DNA of 51,760 nt, taken from positions 1-51,760 of IMG/VR virus record IMGVR_UViG_3300024423_000004. One strand, written 5' to 3'. The stretch comes from a virus. Shown here piece by piece: positions 25,231 to 33,092 of the stretch. A model generated the notes under the pieces. The model was not told where the DNA came from and did no database searches. It saw only the letters and a program-made list of their open reading frames with translations. Numbering within the stretch: the stretch's first letter is position 1; each line of letters opens with the position of its first letter. A program made the translations under genes and the position numbers.

Positions 25231-26988
25231 ATGAGCAATCCAATTTCATATACAAGTAGAACATATAATACTATACTAAATGACATTAACACCGATGTAG
25301 AGCTTGCTGATAAACCGAACTGGTTTAAAAGACTTATTGCAGGATTGGGCGATGTGTTAAGCATGTATGAAAATGCAATTGCCAATCAATCATTCTTAAG
25401 AACGGCTTTCACTCGACAAAGTGTAGCCGATTTATGCGCATTGTTAGATTACTATTTAGCCGGACAAACTACATCAAACGGGACATTATTATTTTATTTA
25501 AATCCTGATACGGTGGCTTTTCCTAAAACAATATTGTTAGCAGACCTTGCAGCACGATCTGAAGGCACAACTGATATTTCATCAAAGAAGTTTGAGGCCA
25601 GAAGTCAAGTTATTGCTGCTTCTACAAGTGAAACTTTTACAACAAATTTTGCAGCTGACAATAATTTAGATGTTGCCCGTGTATATATGACAGGTGAAAA
25701 AGTAAGAGTTTCAACAACTGGAACTTTGCCCGATCCTCTCCAAACGGGGACAGATTATTATGTAATTAAAATTTCTGATACTGAAATAAGATTAGCGAAT
25801 AATATAGTAAATGCCTATAATGGGGCTGAAATTACTTTGACGGATGATGGTTCAGGCACTCATACAATTAGCTTATATAGTGTGCAAGTGACAGCATATC
25901 AACAAGAAACAAGAGACACCGCAGCGTTGGGAGAAAGTGATGGATCAACTGCATGGCAGAAATTTGATTTAAATGATTTAAGTGTTTTAAAAGAAACATT
26001 ATCAATCACGATAAATAGTGTACCGTGGACACGAATGGATACGCTGGTGGATTCAACTTCAATTGATACCCATTATTTATTAAGAAATAATACTTTAGAT
26101 AATTCAGCCAAAATAATGTTTGGCGATGGGACGTATGGAGAAATTCCAGGCAACTTTGAAATTGAAGCTGATTTTGCAGTGGGTGGCGGATTAGATGCAA
26201 ATGTATCTATATTAAATCGTATCAATGTTTATGCCGGCTCGGATTCTGATGTAGTTGGTGTTTCAAATGCAACTACATTCACAGGAGCATCTAACGTTGA
26301 AGATTTAGACACAGCTAAAGAATTAGCACCATTGTTATTAAAAGCCAGAGATAGATTTGTAACAAGTGCAGATGGCGAAGCGTTAGCACTAGCATATGGT
26401 GGTATTTCAAAAGTGACAGTTATAAAAAATGCTTATGGAGTATTAAGTGCAAAAGTACCAATAGTACCGACAGGCGGGGGCACTCCTGGGGCTACTTTAA
26501 AAAGTAACTTACAAACGTATTTAATTGATAGGACTATATTAGAGAGTATTGATGTCCGAGTAGTTGATCCCACATTCATAACCGTTACGATAGTTGCAAC
26601 TGTTAAGGTTTTATCTGGATATACTTTTGCCGGTATAAAGCCATATATAATGTTAGCTTTAAGACTATTGGTATATGAGTCAGCAAGCGAGATTGTTTCT
26701 GATTATCAACAAAATGGCATTGCTAGTGCAATTGCAATAATAAATGCAAAATGGAGTACATCTTTTAATGATTCTGATTATACTCAAATAATTAAACTGC
26801 TTGAAAATGTAGCAACCACAGACTTTGACAAAGATTTTCAAGAATCGGACATTTTGGGATTTATAGATGTGTTTGTTGACGGTGTAGACTATATGATTAT
26901 ATCTTCTCCAGCTTTTCCAATCACATGCGCAGATGATGAAATAACAACTGATAATATTTTGACTGGGAATATTACTGAGATTCCATAG
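25231..26988 (+). CDS. Baseplate J-like wedge protein
   Basis: The C-terminal half carries baseplate-J features: DNSAKIMFGDGTYGEIPG, then GGLDANVSILNRINVYAG and DLDTAKELAPLLLKARDRFVTSADGEALA (given as shorter stretches here), then VPIVPTGGGTPG. An inserted beta module lies at residues ~120-215 (TGTDYYVIKISDTEIRLA). J proteins form the arms of the wedge that open on contraction. 585 aa is longer than typical, because of that insertion. Confidence 0.85.
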   Translation: MSNPISYTSRTYNTILNDINTDVELADKPNWFKRLIAGLGDVLSMYENAIANQSFLRTAFTRQSVADLCALLDYYLAGQTTSNGTLLFYLNPDTVAFPKTILLADLAARSEGTTDISSKKFEARSQVIAASTSETFTTNFAADNNLDVARVYMTGEKVRVSTTGTLPDPLQTGTDYYVIKISDTEIRLANNIVNAYNGAEITLTDDGSGTHTISLYSVQVTAYQQETRDTAALGESDGSTAWQKFDLNDLSVLKETLSITINSVPWTRMDTLVDSTSIDTHYLLRNNTLDNSAKIMFGDGTYGEIPGNFEIEADFAVGGGLDANVSILNRINVYAGSDSDVVGVSNATTFTGASNVEDLDTAKELAPLLLKARDRFVTSADGEALALAYGGISKVTVIKNAYGVLSAKVPIVPTGGGTPGATLKSNLQTYLIDRTILESIDVRVVDPTFITVTIVATVKVLSGYTFAGIKPYIMLALRLLVYESASEIVSDYQQNGIASAIAIINAKWSTSFNDSDYTQIIKLLENVATTDFDKDFQESDILGFIDVFVDGVDYMIISSPAFPITCADDEITTDNILTGNITEIP

Positions 26989-27000
26989 AGAGGTTAGAGA

Positions 27001-27651
27001 ATGTTACCATATCCTGTAAGCGATCACGTGCCTAAAATTTTAAGGGATGTCTTGTCTTCAAGTCCAGATGGTCAGGCACTTGTTGACAAATTAGATGAAT
27101 ATATACTTGAGTGGTCTGATGAAATTCTTGAGATGCAATATTTTAAATTGCCTGAACGATGTCCAGCAAAGCTATTAAATGAATTGGGATACATGGTTGG
27201 TGCAAATATTTTGTCTGATGATTCTGAACGAACTAAAAGAATTAAAATTTATTCTGCTATTGCTGGACATAAGTTAAGAGGATCATGGACACAAGACGCA
27301 AAGAAAAAAATTGATGCAATCGCACTCGGAGACAGTCAAATCTTTTCACCAACAACAACGGCAGATTGGGTATTGTTAGGGGGAGAATCATCCGAACCTG
27401 ACAATTATTGGAGCTCGATGGGTGTTGACGGAATAGATGATTTGCTTGGAATTGATTTATTAGGTGGATTTGATGAAGCCACAGAGCCAGGAAATATTTA
27501 TATAGATGTAGATAATGATTCTTTAACAGCAGCAGAAGTTGATAAATTAGTATTGGAACTTGAAGAAGATGTAGTACCTTCATATTTCAGGGTGGTTCTG
27601 GGCTACCTTGATGGTGGTGGTAATTTTATTGAATATGTTACAATGGATTAA
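27001..27651 (+). CDS. Tail protein I-like baseplate protein
   Basis: It follows the J-like gene as P2 gpI follows gpJ. The N-terminal helices (QALVDKLDEYILEWSDEI, CPAKLLNELGYMVGANIL) and the segment ERTKRIKIYSAIAGHKLRG, equivalent to the gpI ...HR.KGT turn, support this. A C-terminal acidic alpha/beta section follows. It probably anchors the tail fibre. 216 aa. Confidence 0.75.
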   Translation: MLPYPVSDHVPKILRDVLSSSPDGQALVDKLDEYILEWSDEILEMQYFKLPERCPAKLLNELGYMVGANILSDDSERTKRIKIYSAIAGHKLRGSWTQDAKKKIDAIALGDSQIFSPTTTADWVLLGGESSEPDNYWSSMGVDGIDDLLGIDLLGGFDEATEPGNIYIDVDNDSLTAAEVDKLVLELEEDVVPSYFRVVLGYLDGGGNFIEYVTMD

Positions 27652-27665
27652 AAAGGAGAAAGAAC

Positions 27666-29711
27666 ATGGCAATTTTGAAGCATCATAATTGGAAATACGA
27701 TGGCGGCTCGCCTGATATTCCTTTAGCAGTAGGCGATAAACTTTACAGTCAGGATATTGGTAGGGACTTTAACTATTTACTTGATCGGGCCGGTTTAACA
27801 TTAAGAGACATGCTGGGAAGTTTTCCTGCATATTTGTCTGGCGGAGTTGTAACAAAAGGCGCAGGCGACACTTTAGATATAACAGCCGGTAAAGGTTATG
27901 CAGAATTTGAGGTTGACTTGCCAGATGACTTCGATGTAGTTACGCCACCAACCGTAATACAACAAGACATGGACGCCATAAGAATTGAGTGGACACAACA
28001 GACAAACATGGCAATCCCTAGCGCAACATTGGACGGTGGTACTGTCAATTATGTCAAAGTAGCCTTTAACGATGCAGACTTGAACGACCGGACACGCAAG
28101 AAAAAAGCAGGAACTTACTATTACGAACTTACGCCATCTTTTACAATCACAGTTGATTCTACACCTAATACAGACAAAGAAGTATTGCTTGCTACTTTTA
28201 CAGGGACAGGTGGCGGTGCTTTTACTATAACGGATATTGATCCATTACTTGATATAATTCCATTAAAAGGCCCAATAGGAATTGGAATTACTACTCCTCA
28301 ACAAAACATACATGTACATCAATCTGATAGTTCTGGTAATAGAATACAGTTTACTAATTCAACAACTGGAACAACTACAGCTGATGGATGTTTAGTTGGA
28401 ATTAGTGATGATGAACATGCTTTTATTTGGAATTATGAAAATACAAACTTATTATTTGCAACTAATAATGATACGAAAATGACAATTTTACCTAATGGAA
28501 GTGTTGGAATTGGTACAAGTGCTCCACAATCTCTTGTACATGTCAATCGTTCTGATTCTAGTGGGCTTGCTATTCAATTTACAAATAATGATTCAGGTGT
28601 AACGAATACCGATGGGACTGTTGTAGGAATGGATTCCTCCGAAAGAACTGTTATAAGAAATTATGAAAATACAGATATGTTATTTTACACTAACAATCAA
28701 ACAAGAATGACTATTTTAGCTGACGGCAAAGTTGGGATGGGAACAAGTTCACCGGATAACGAATTGCATGTCCATAAGTCTACAGCTGCTTTTACTGGGT
28801 TTCGATTGTCAAATTCATTTACCGGAGAAACTGGTGGACTTCTTATAGGAGAAGGTGCAACTGGAGCAGCTATTATTAATAATATAGCAAATGTTCAAAT
28901 GGAATTTAAAACAAATAACACGGAAAGATTTAGAATAACAAATGATGGCAGATTGTCAACAGGTATTGAATCTGCCCCTGATGTTGATCCTGGTGGATTA
29001 TGTCTGCGAGGGAATGGTGGTACAAAACTAACATTTAAAAGTGCAAATGTTGCACATGGAATAACAGGTTATGCCGAAACCGATACTTATTTTTCCTCAA
29101 TTATGTATAATACTGTATTTGGAGGAGTTATTCAACAAGGATTCTCCGAGGGCCTTCCAGCTTATACAATAGAAGCTTATTCAACGGGTGCTAGTACAGA
29201 TACAAATACTTCTGCATTTGGAACATTGCTATTAAGATCTCAAAAAAAATCGGGAACAGGTGCAACCTCTTTAGCGAATACAGAAAATTTACTTGTGCTT
29301 AAGAATTATTTAACTACACGGTATATTTTTAAAGGTGATGGTACAGCCTATGCAGATGTTTCTTGGACTACATTTTCAGATGTAAGATTAAAAACTGATA
29401 TTAAAGAGATTGAATATGGTCTTAATGAAATTATGCAATTAAAGCCTAAAAAATATATTCGTTTTTCTGGTGGATTAAAAGATGGTAAAGTGAAAAAAGA
29501 AAATAATGACCGACATGATATTGGATTTATTGCACAAGAGATGTATGAGATAATGCCAGAAGTAACCTGCCCTCCAAAAAATGACAAGGAAAGCTTTTGG
29601 GGTATAACAGAGACAAAATTAATAGCTCCGATGGTTAAAGCAATACAAGAGTTGAAAAATGAACTTGACGATTTAAAAAAAGATATTACAAAAATAGCAG
29701 TTAAAACATAA
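27666..29711 (+). CDS. Tail fibre with C-terminal S74 intramolecular chaperone
   Basis: The N-terminal ~200 residues look like a baseplate-attachment domain (LYSQDIGRDFNYLLDRAG). From ~205 to 430 there are three tandem repeat units, each starting IGIT/GIGT/GMGTS-x-P and ending TKMTILPNGS-like. The C-terminus is a peptidase S74 endosialidase-type chaperone: FSDVRLKTDIKEIEYGL (Ser-Lys dyad), HDIGFIAQEMYEIMPEV, and a closing coiled coil. It trimerises the fibre and then cuts itself off. This protein probably sets host range. 681 aa. Confidence 0.88.
   Translation: MAILKHHNWKYDGGSPDIPLAVGDKLYSQDIGRDFNYLLDRAGLTLRDMLGSFPAYLSGGVVTKGAGDTLDITAGKGYAEFEVDLPDDFDVVTPPTVIQQDMDAIRIEWTQQTNMAIPSATLDGGTVNYVKVAFNDADLNDRTRKKKAGTYYYELTPSFTITVDSTPNTDKEVLLATFTGTGGGAFTITDIDPLLDIIPLKGPIGIGITTPQQNIHVHQSDSSGNRIQFTNSTTGTTTADGCLVGISDDEHAFIWNYENTNLLFATNNDTKMTILPNGSVGIGTSAPQSLVHVNRSDSSGLAIQFTNNDSGVTNTDGTVVGMDSSERTVIRNYENTDMLFYTNNQTRMTILADGKVGMGTSSPDNELHVHKSTAAFTGFRLSNSFTGETGGLLIGEGATGAAIINNIANVQMEFKTNNTERFRITNDGRLSTGIESAPDVDPGGLCLRGNGGTKLTFKSANVAHGITGYAETDTYFSSIMYNTVFGGVIQQGFSEGLPAYTIEAYSTGASTDTNTSAFGTLLLRSQKKSGTGATSLANTENLLVLKNYLTTRYIFKGDGTAYADVSWTTFSDVRLKTDIKEIEYGLNEIMQLKPKKYIRFSGGLKDGKVKKENNDRHDIGFIAQEMYEIMPEVTCPPKNDKESFWGITETKLIAPMVKAIQELKNELDDLKKDITKIAVKT
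28268..28960 (+). repeat. Three tandem repeat units in the tail fibre gene
   Basis: Units of roughly 70 codons begin at about 28268, 28508 and 28733. Each carries a P-x-N/D-x-L/I-H-V-H/N start, a Q/R-F-T-N or R-L-S-N middle, a N-Y-E-N-T-D/N-x-L-F or related strand and a R/K-M-T-I-L or R-F-R-I-T end. They probably form stacked beta prisms of the fibre shaft. Confidence 0.7.
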
Positions 29712-29733
29712 TAAAATATACGAGGTATTTGAT

Positions 29734-29928
29734 ATGGAAAAACAAGTAGACAGAAAATTCATAATTTCAGAACAGATTATATCTGCAATTATGAACGGAT
29801 TCGAGACAGGAGTTTTCAAAGGTAACTATGTAGATGTAAAGCAATTACAGGCAGCCTTACAAAATGACCTTAAAGAATACAAAAAAGAAGAAACTGAAGT
29901 TAAAGAAAAAATAACGGAGGATGAGTGA
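29734..29928 (+). CDS. Small hypothetical protein after tail fibre (64 aa)
   Basis: A 64-residue helical protein with GFETGVFKGNYVDVKQLQAA in the middle and a Glu/Lys-rich end. It is the last rightward gene before the terminator at 29990. Small genes here often encode fibre-assembly or lysis helpers, but I see nothing that decides. Confidence 0.6.
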   Translation: MEKQVDRKFIISEQIISAIMNGFETGVFKGNYVDVKQLQAALQNDLKEYKKEETEVKEKITEDE

Positions 29929-29989
29929 AGTTTTTTATAATGGAAAAATGATTAAACGAAAAACTCACTATAGACTATGCTGAAAATTT

Positions 29990-30014
29990 AGCCGGATATT
30001 AATCCGGCTTTTTA
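29990..30014. terminator. Rho-independent terminator between convergent operons
   Basis: A perfect 8-bp stem AGCCGGAT (29990-29997) / ATCCGGCT (30002-30009) with a 4-nt loop is followed by TTTTTATTATT on the plus strand. On the minus strand the same stem is followed by AAATTTT, so it may work both ways. It separates the rightward late operon from the leftward accessory operon. Confidence 0.85.
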
Positions 30015-30671
30015 TTATTCATAAATTAAATTTACTTTAGCATAATCAATATCAGCTGGTCTTTTTTTATTCCAATGTATAATATAAGGCAAGTCTTCAT
30101 TAGTTGTTATTATAACTGGATTACCATTTTTAGAACCGTTGAAACTAGTATAGTGCATAATAGAATTGTAGTTATAAGGCAAACTTTCTTCTTCATATAG
30201 AGGATTATCAAATAATTCAAAATTGTGTTCAAAATTAACTATCATATTTTCTGGATAAATCTCAACATATTCGTCTCTGTCAGGTCGTTGATGTTCATGT
30301 ATAAGACCTAGAACATGACCGAGTTCATGCAAGATTACGCTGAAATATCCCACTTCGATAAAAGTCATTTCGGAGTCTTTGTGTTGTCCGAGTATAGCAT
30401 GTGGTCGATACAAATCATCAATAAGGGGCGCTTTTCCTATTTTACAGATATACTGTTCAATTCCACTTGCCTCTATAAATTCAACTATAGTACCGTCTTC
30501 CCAGATATCCATAGCTTTACGGACAACATCTTGTTCGCTATCTGAAACTTCATCACGAAATTGATAATAAACAATTCCATTCTCCCATTTTTGTATAATA
30601 CTATCATCTTCTTGTTCAAAATTACAGCCAATAAGAAAAAAAATTAAAAATAAAATACTTAATTTTTTCAT
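30015..30671 (-). CDS. Astacin-family metalloprotease, predicted lipoprotein
   Basis: The zinc site is the full astacin signature HELGHVLGLIHEHQRPDRD (residues 115-133: ligands His115, His119, His125; catalytic Glu116), with the Met-turn SIMHY at 170-174. Residues 1-16 form a lipoprotein signal peptide (MKKLSILFLIFFLIGC), so Cys16 would be lipidated and the enzyme held outside the cytoplasmic membrane. There is no propeptide region of normal length. It is the most distal gene of a leftward operon opposite to the structural genes, a typical position for a moron that changes the infected cell's surface or helps release. Confidence 0.85.
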   Translation of the reverse strand: MKKLSILFLIFFLIGCNFEQEDDSIIQKWENGIVYYQFRDEVSDSEQDVVRKAMDIWEDGTIVEFIEASGIEQYICKIGKAPLIDDLYRPHAILGQHKDSEMTFIEVGYFSVILHELGHVLGLIHEHQRPDRDEYVEIYPENMIVNFEHNFELFDNPLYEEESLPYNYNSIMHYTSFNGSKNGNPVIITTNEDLPYIIHWNKKRPADIDYAKVNLIYE

Positions 30672-30910
30672 TTTGTGTACCTCTTTTTATAAATTATAAA
30701 ATACGTATGTCCTTCTTCACAAATTTCTTTTATTGCATGTTTTTCATTTAATAAAAAATCAGTAATTATTTTTTCTTTTGCTTTTATCAAATTACCATAA
30801 TATTTTACTGCCATAAGAGTTAGTCTATTATGAAGGTAAGGGAAATTTATCCAAAAATCACTAATTTTTTTACCATTTTTTATTGTTAATAAAATATTTT
30901 TGATTTCCAT
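30668..30910 (-). CDS. Small hypothetical protein (80 aa)
   Basis: A basic 80-residue alpha/beta-looking protein (NILLTIKNGKKISDFWINF; C-terminal GHTYFIIYKKRY) with a strong AGGAGG site. Its stop overlaps the astacin start by 4 nt. No family recognised. Lies between the sigma-like gene and the protease in the leftward operon. Confidence 0.65.
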   Translation of the reverse strand: MEIKNILLTIKNGKKISDFWINFPYLHNRLTLMAVKYYGNLIKAKEKIITDFLLNEKHAIKEICEEGHTYFIIYKKRYTK

Positions 30911-30921
30911 TTTATTTCCTC

Positions 30922-31599
30922 CTATTCAAGATTAAGTATTAATTTTTCTTTGATAGGTATTATTAATTCAATTATTTTATCTTTAAATGAATTTGCATAT
31001 TTGTGGCTTTTGCCTTGTTGCCTTGCATGATCATAAAAGCAAATTTTATTTTTAAGGGCCTCTATAGCAAGCTGTTTATAATGTAAATCTATTTCTTCAA
31101 AAGATTCAACGAATTTAATTATTTCAGAAAATAAATATTCCAGTTGTTCAAATTTTATAAATTTTTCTTCTTCAGAAATTTCTTCTTTAATTTGTTTATA
31201 TAGATTCATAATTTGTTCTTTTTCACATGAGCTATATTCGGTATTGCATTGTTTGCATTGTTTATTTCTTCTGTCATATGCAACAACAACATTACACTCT
31301 GGACAGTATTTTATTAATCTTTGAGAACAAATTGATCTATAATAATCAAGTATTGCCCCTTTTCCTCTTCTAACACAAAAAGCAACGGGATCTCCTATAT
31401 CTATTTTAGCCCTAAAAATAGCATTAAAGCAAGCGAACATATATTCTGCTTTAAGTTCATCCTGTGAAAAAAGATAATTTTCAATTTTGTGAGGTACATA
31501 CCTTCTTTCAAATTCAGAAAGGATTATCTTTTCTTCCATTAATTTGGAATTGCCTTCCTGGATTTTTTTGATAATTGAATTGAATTGATTGTTTGACAT
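30922..31599 (-). CDS. Sigma-factor-like protein with zinc ribbon
   Basis: Residues ~45-90 look like sigma region 2: an acidic helix ELKAEYMFACFNAIFRAKI, then DPVAFCVRRGKGAILDYYR, comparable to region 2.3-2.4, which opens and reads the -10 element. A zinc ribbon follows (CPEC, then CKQC). The C-terminal region (LAIEALKNKICFYDHARQQG) may include region-4-like helices. It would redirect host RNA polymerase to phage promoters. The match is by pattern only; no profile search was possible. 225 aa, with a GGAG site. Confidence 0.6.
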   Translation of the reverse strand: MSNNQFNSIIKKIQEGNSKLMEEKIILSEFERRYVPHKIENYLFSQDELKAEYMFACFNAIFRAKIDIGDPVAFCVRRGKGAILDYYRSICSQRLIKYCPECNVVVAYDRRNKQCKQCNTEYSSCEKEQIMNLYKQIKEEISEEEKFIKFEQLEYLFSEIIKFVESFEEIDLHYKQLAIEALKNKICFYDHARQQGKSHKYANSFKDKIIELIIPIKEKLILNLE

Positions 31600-31848
31600 T
31601 TATTTGTCACTCCTTTTTAATAAATTATTTTTAAATATTATAAGATTATTAGGTGTTATTAAATGCACTTTATATTTATATTTTTGTACAATATCACATA
31701 TTATAGAATAGGGTAATTCTAAAGTATCCTTTTTAAGGTAAAAATTAATTAACCCAGATGATATATTAGAATTATTTTCTTTTTTCTTTAGAAAAAATTT
31801 CACTTCATCACGTAAGACTAAATTTAATTCTTCTATTATGTTTATCAT
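31600..31848 (-). CDS. Small possible DNA-binding regulator (82 aa)
   Basis: The middle section SSGLINFYLKKDTLELPYSIICDIVQKYKYKVHLITP has the spacing of a helix-turn-helix followed by a small sheet, as in some short Cro-like proteins, but no key residues prove DNA binding. The Lys-rich C-terminus fits. Adjacent genes are regulators. GGGGAG ribosome site. Downstream of a terminator-like hairpin at 31876-31893. Confidence 0.55.
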   Translation of the reverse strand: MINIIEELNLVLRDEVKFFLKKKENNSNISSGLINFYLKKDTLELPYSIICDIVQKYKYKVHLITPNNLIIFKNNLLKRSDK

Positions 31849-31865
31849 GTTTTATACTCCCCTTT

Positions 31866-31893
31866 TAAAAAACAGGGCACAATTATTTGTGCC
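31866..31893 (-). terminator. Terminator-like hairpin inside leftward operon
   Basis: Reading leftward, GGCACAA pairs with TTGTGCC (31876-31882 / 31887-31893, 4-nt loop) and is followed by CTGTTTTTT on the minus strand. It lies between the winged-helix gene and the 82-residue gene, so it could reduce transcription into the sigma-like and astacin genes. Confidence 0.7.
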
Positions 31894-31901
31894 TCTTTAT
31901 T

Positions 31902-32180
31902 TTAGTGTTGAAATTTTAATCCCTTAGCAGTTAGAATAATAGGTTTTCCAATTACCCTCTTGATAAGTTTACATTTTTCAAGGAAAGTTAAATCTTTCCG
32001 GATATTTCTAAATTGATTTTCTTCATTTTCACCTGCATAAGATTTACATTTAGTACCAAATAAATGTGCAAGTGAATTTTTAGTAAATTCTCCGGAGTGT
32101 TCTTTTAAAAAATCAAGAAGTTCATACCTTCTTGCCTGACAATTTTTATTCAGGGTTTTAAATCTATCTATCTTTTCCAT
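31902..32180 (-). CDS. Winged-helix protein (92 aa)
   Basis: The protein follows a winged-helix pattern: RRYELLDFLKEHSGEFTKNSLAHLFG as helices 1-2, NQFRNIRKDLTFLEKCKLIKRV as recognition helix and following strand, and a wing GKPIILTAKGLKF. It probably regulates the phage's own promoters. AAGGAGG site 8 nt before ATG. Its leader contains a UUCG hairpin and a possible pseudoknot (32212-32264). Confidence 0.75.
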   Translation of the reverse strand: MEKIDRFKTLNKNCQARRYELLDFLKEHSGEFTKNSLAHLFGTKCKSYAGENEENQFRNIRKDLTFLEKCKLIKRVIGKPIILTAKGLKFQH

Positions 32181-32211
32181 TGTGGGACCTCCTTAGGTCG
32201 TATAATTTTTT

Positions 32212-32264
32212 TGGCTTATCTCATCAGCGCCAGTAAGCCATTTCTGACGGAAGCCCGAAGGCTT
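32212..32264 (-). ncRNA. Possible pseudoknot and UUCG hairpin in leader of winged-helix gene
   Basis: On the minus strand the intercistronic RNA first forms AAGCC-UUCG-GGCUU (32251-32264). Then CGUCAG (32244-32249) pairs with CUGGCG (32228-32233), and the loop of this stem contains UGGCUUA (32234-32240), which is perfectly complementary to UAAGCCA (32212-32218). Together these make an H-type pseudoknot followed by an A-rich run, ending ~20 nt before the ribosome site. A cis-regulatory RNA (riboswitch or autoregulation) is likely; ligand unknown. Confidence 0.5.
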
Positions 32265-32269
32265 TTCGA

Positions 32270-32425
32270 TTATTCTTCTTCTCTTCCAAATAGAATTTGA
32301 TATTGAGATATTATTTCTTTATCTGTCATATATTCTAAATCTTCTTGAGTAAAAGCACTCTCTTCTATTAATGCACTTCCTTTTAAAATTACGTCTTCAT
32401 TAACATGATTTTCAAATTTCATCAT
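32270..32425 (-). CDS. Small acidic hypothetical protein (51 aa)
   Basis: A 51-residue frame in the leftward operon. The start ATG at 32425-32423 overlaps the stop of the upstream gene (ATGA), and the stop is at 32270-32272. The product is acidic (ESAFTQEDLEYMTDKEI) with a GREEE end. Nothing resembles a known domain. Short acidic proteins early in phage operons often bind host proteins, but that is speculation. Confidence 0.6.
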   Translation of the reverse strand: MMKFENHVNEDVILKGSALIEESAFTQEDLEYMTDKEIISQYQILFGREEE

Positions 32426-32604
32426 ATTATTAACCAATATAATTCGTATCTTGCTTGTCTAATTTCTTTTAATTCTTCTTCTAAAGAATCCACTTGAAAA
32501 GTATTTGCTTTGTATAATTTGCAAAGGATTGCTTTTTCTAAAAGTGCAAGGGGTTTATCTTTTGCTTGATATATTTTTTGTTGTATTCTACTTAATTTTC
32601 TCAT
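32422..32604 (-). CDS. First gene of the leftward operon (60 aa, helical)
   Basis: A basic helical protein (RIQQKIYQAKDKPLALLEKAIL; SLEEELKEIRQARYEL) preceded by GGAGG at 32611-32615 on the minus strand and by the consensus promoter 40-70 nt upstream. It is therefore highly expressed early. No family recognised. Confidence 0.7.
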   Translation of the reverse strand: MRKLSRIQQKIYQAKDKPLALLEKAILCKLYKANTFQVDSLEEELKEIRQARYELYWLII

Positions 32605-32644
32605 TTTTGTCCTCCATAAGACATCTTAAATTTATTCTATAACC

Positions 32645-32673
32645 ATTATATCACACCTTGTCAATTTTGTCAA
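32645..32673 (-). promoter_or_regulatory. Consensus sigma70 promoter for the leftward operon
   Basis: On the minus strand TTGACA (32673-32668) and TATAAT (32650-32645) are both perfect and separated by exactly 17 nt. The -35 region overlaps a direct repeat of TTGTCAA (plus strand, 32658-32664 and 32667-32673; 9-nt period) that could be an operator. It reads into the gene starting at 32604. Confidence 0.9.
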
Positions 32674-32700
32674 GATAAACGTGTGTTAAGTAAACAAAAA

Positions 32701-32797
32701 TTCTGTTTCCTTTATTTTTCCTTGCATTTTAGAAATTTTGGCCCCTTTAATATTCTAAAATTACTTAAAGGCCAAAGAAAATACCAGAAAAACAGAA
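32701..32797. ncRNA. Structured hairpin element A
   Basis: The outer stem TTCTGTTT (32701-32708) pairs with AAACAGAA (32790-32797); an inner stem pairs TTTGGCC..TTTAA (32737-32750) with TTAAAGGCCAAA (32765-32776), with a 2-nt bulge. The apical region contains AATATTCTAAAA. Element B downstream shares the loop sequence and flanks, so the two are homologous. It may be a noncoding RNA or a DNA structure at an origin. Confidence 0.55.
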
Positions 32798-32992
32798 GGA
32801 AGTATTATTTTGATAAATACATGATTGTATAGCATTGTAAAGGAATTATTTTGTTTAGTGATTTTTAATTTTCTTTACTATACATTTGTTTACCGACATA
32901 AATGCATGTCCATGTTTATTAAACTTTGAATAATTTCAAGTAAGTTTGAATAAATTTATTATATAATACAAATGTATAGTATATATATCTTG

Positions 32993-33092
32993 TTCTGTTT
33001 CTCTGATATCTTCTTTAGCTTCTAGTGGTTTTTTAGCTGTTTCAATATTCTAAAAATTTTTAAAACGCAAGGAAGATATTAAGGAGACAGAA
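32993..33092. ncRNA. Structured hairpin element B
   Basis: Positions 32993-33016 and 33069-33092 form a 24-bp helix with a single C-A mismatch and a few G-U pairs (outer ends TTCTGTTTCT / GGAGACAGAA; inner GATATCTTC / GGAAGATATT). The enclosed region contains AATATTCTAAAA as in element A. The many G-U pairs suggest that RNA, in the plus-strand sense, is the selected form. Confidence 0.6.

Noticed and set aside
29921-29983. 20-codon frame after the last rightward gene, starting ATGAGTGAAG
   Set aside because: GGAGG touches the ATG directly, which is too close, and the peptide is tiny and resembles nothing. Left unannotated.
32212-32240. Hammerhead ribozyme suggested by CUGAUGAG on the minus strand
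   Set aside because: The GAAA core and a proper stem II do not follow, so the ribozyme core is incomplete; the pseudoknot explains the pairing better.
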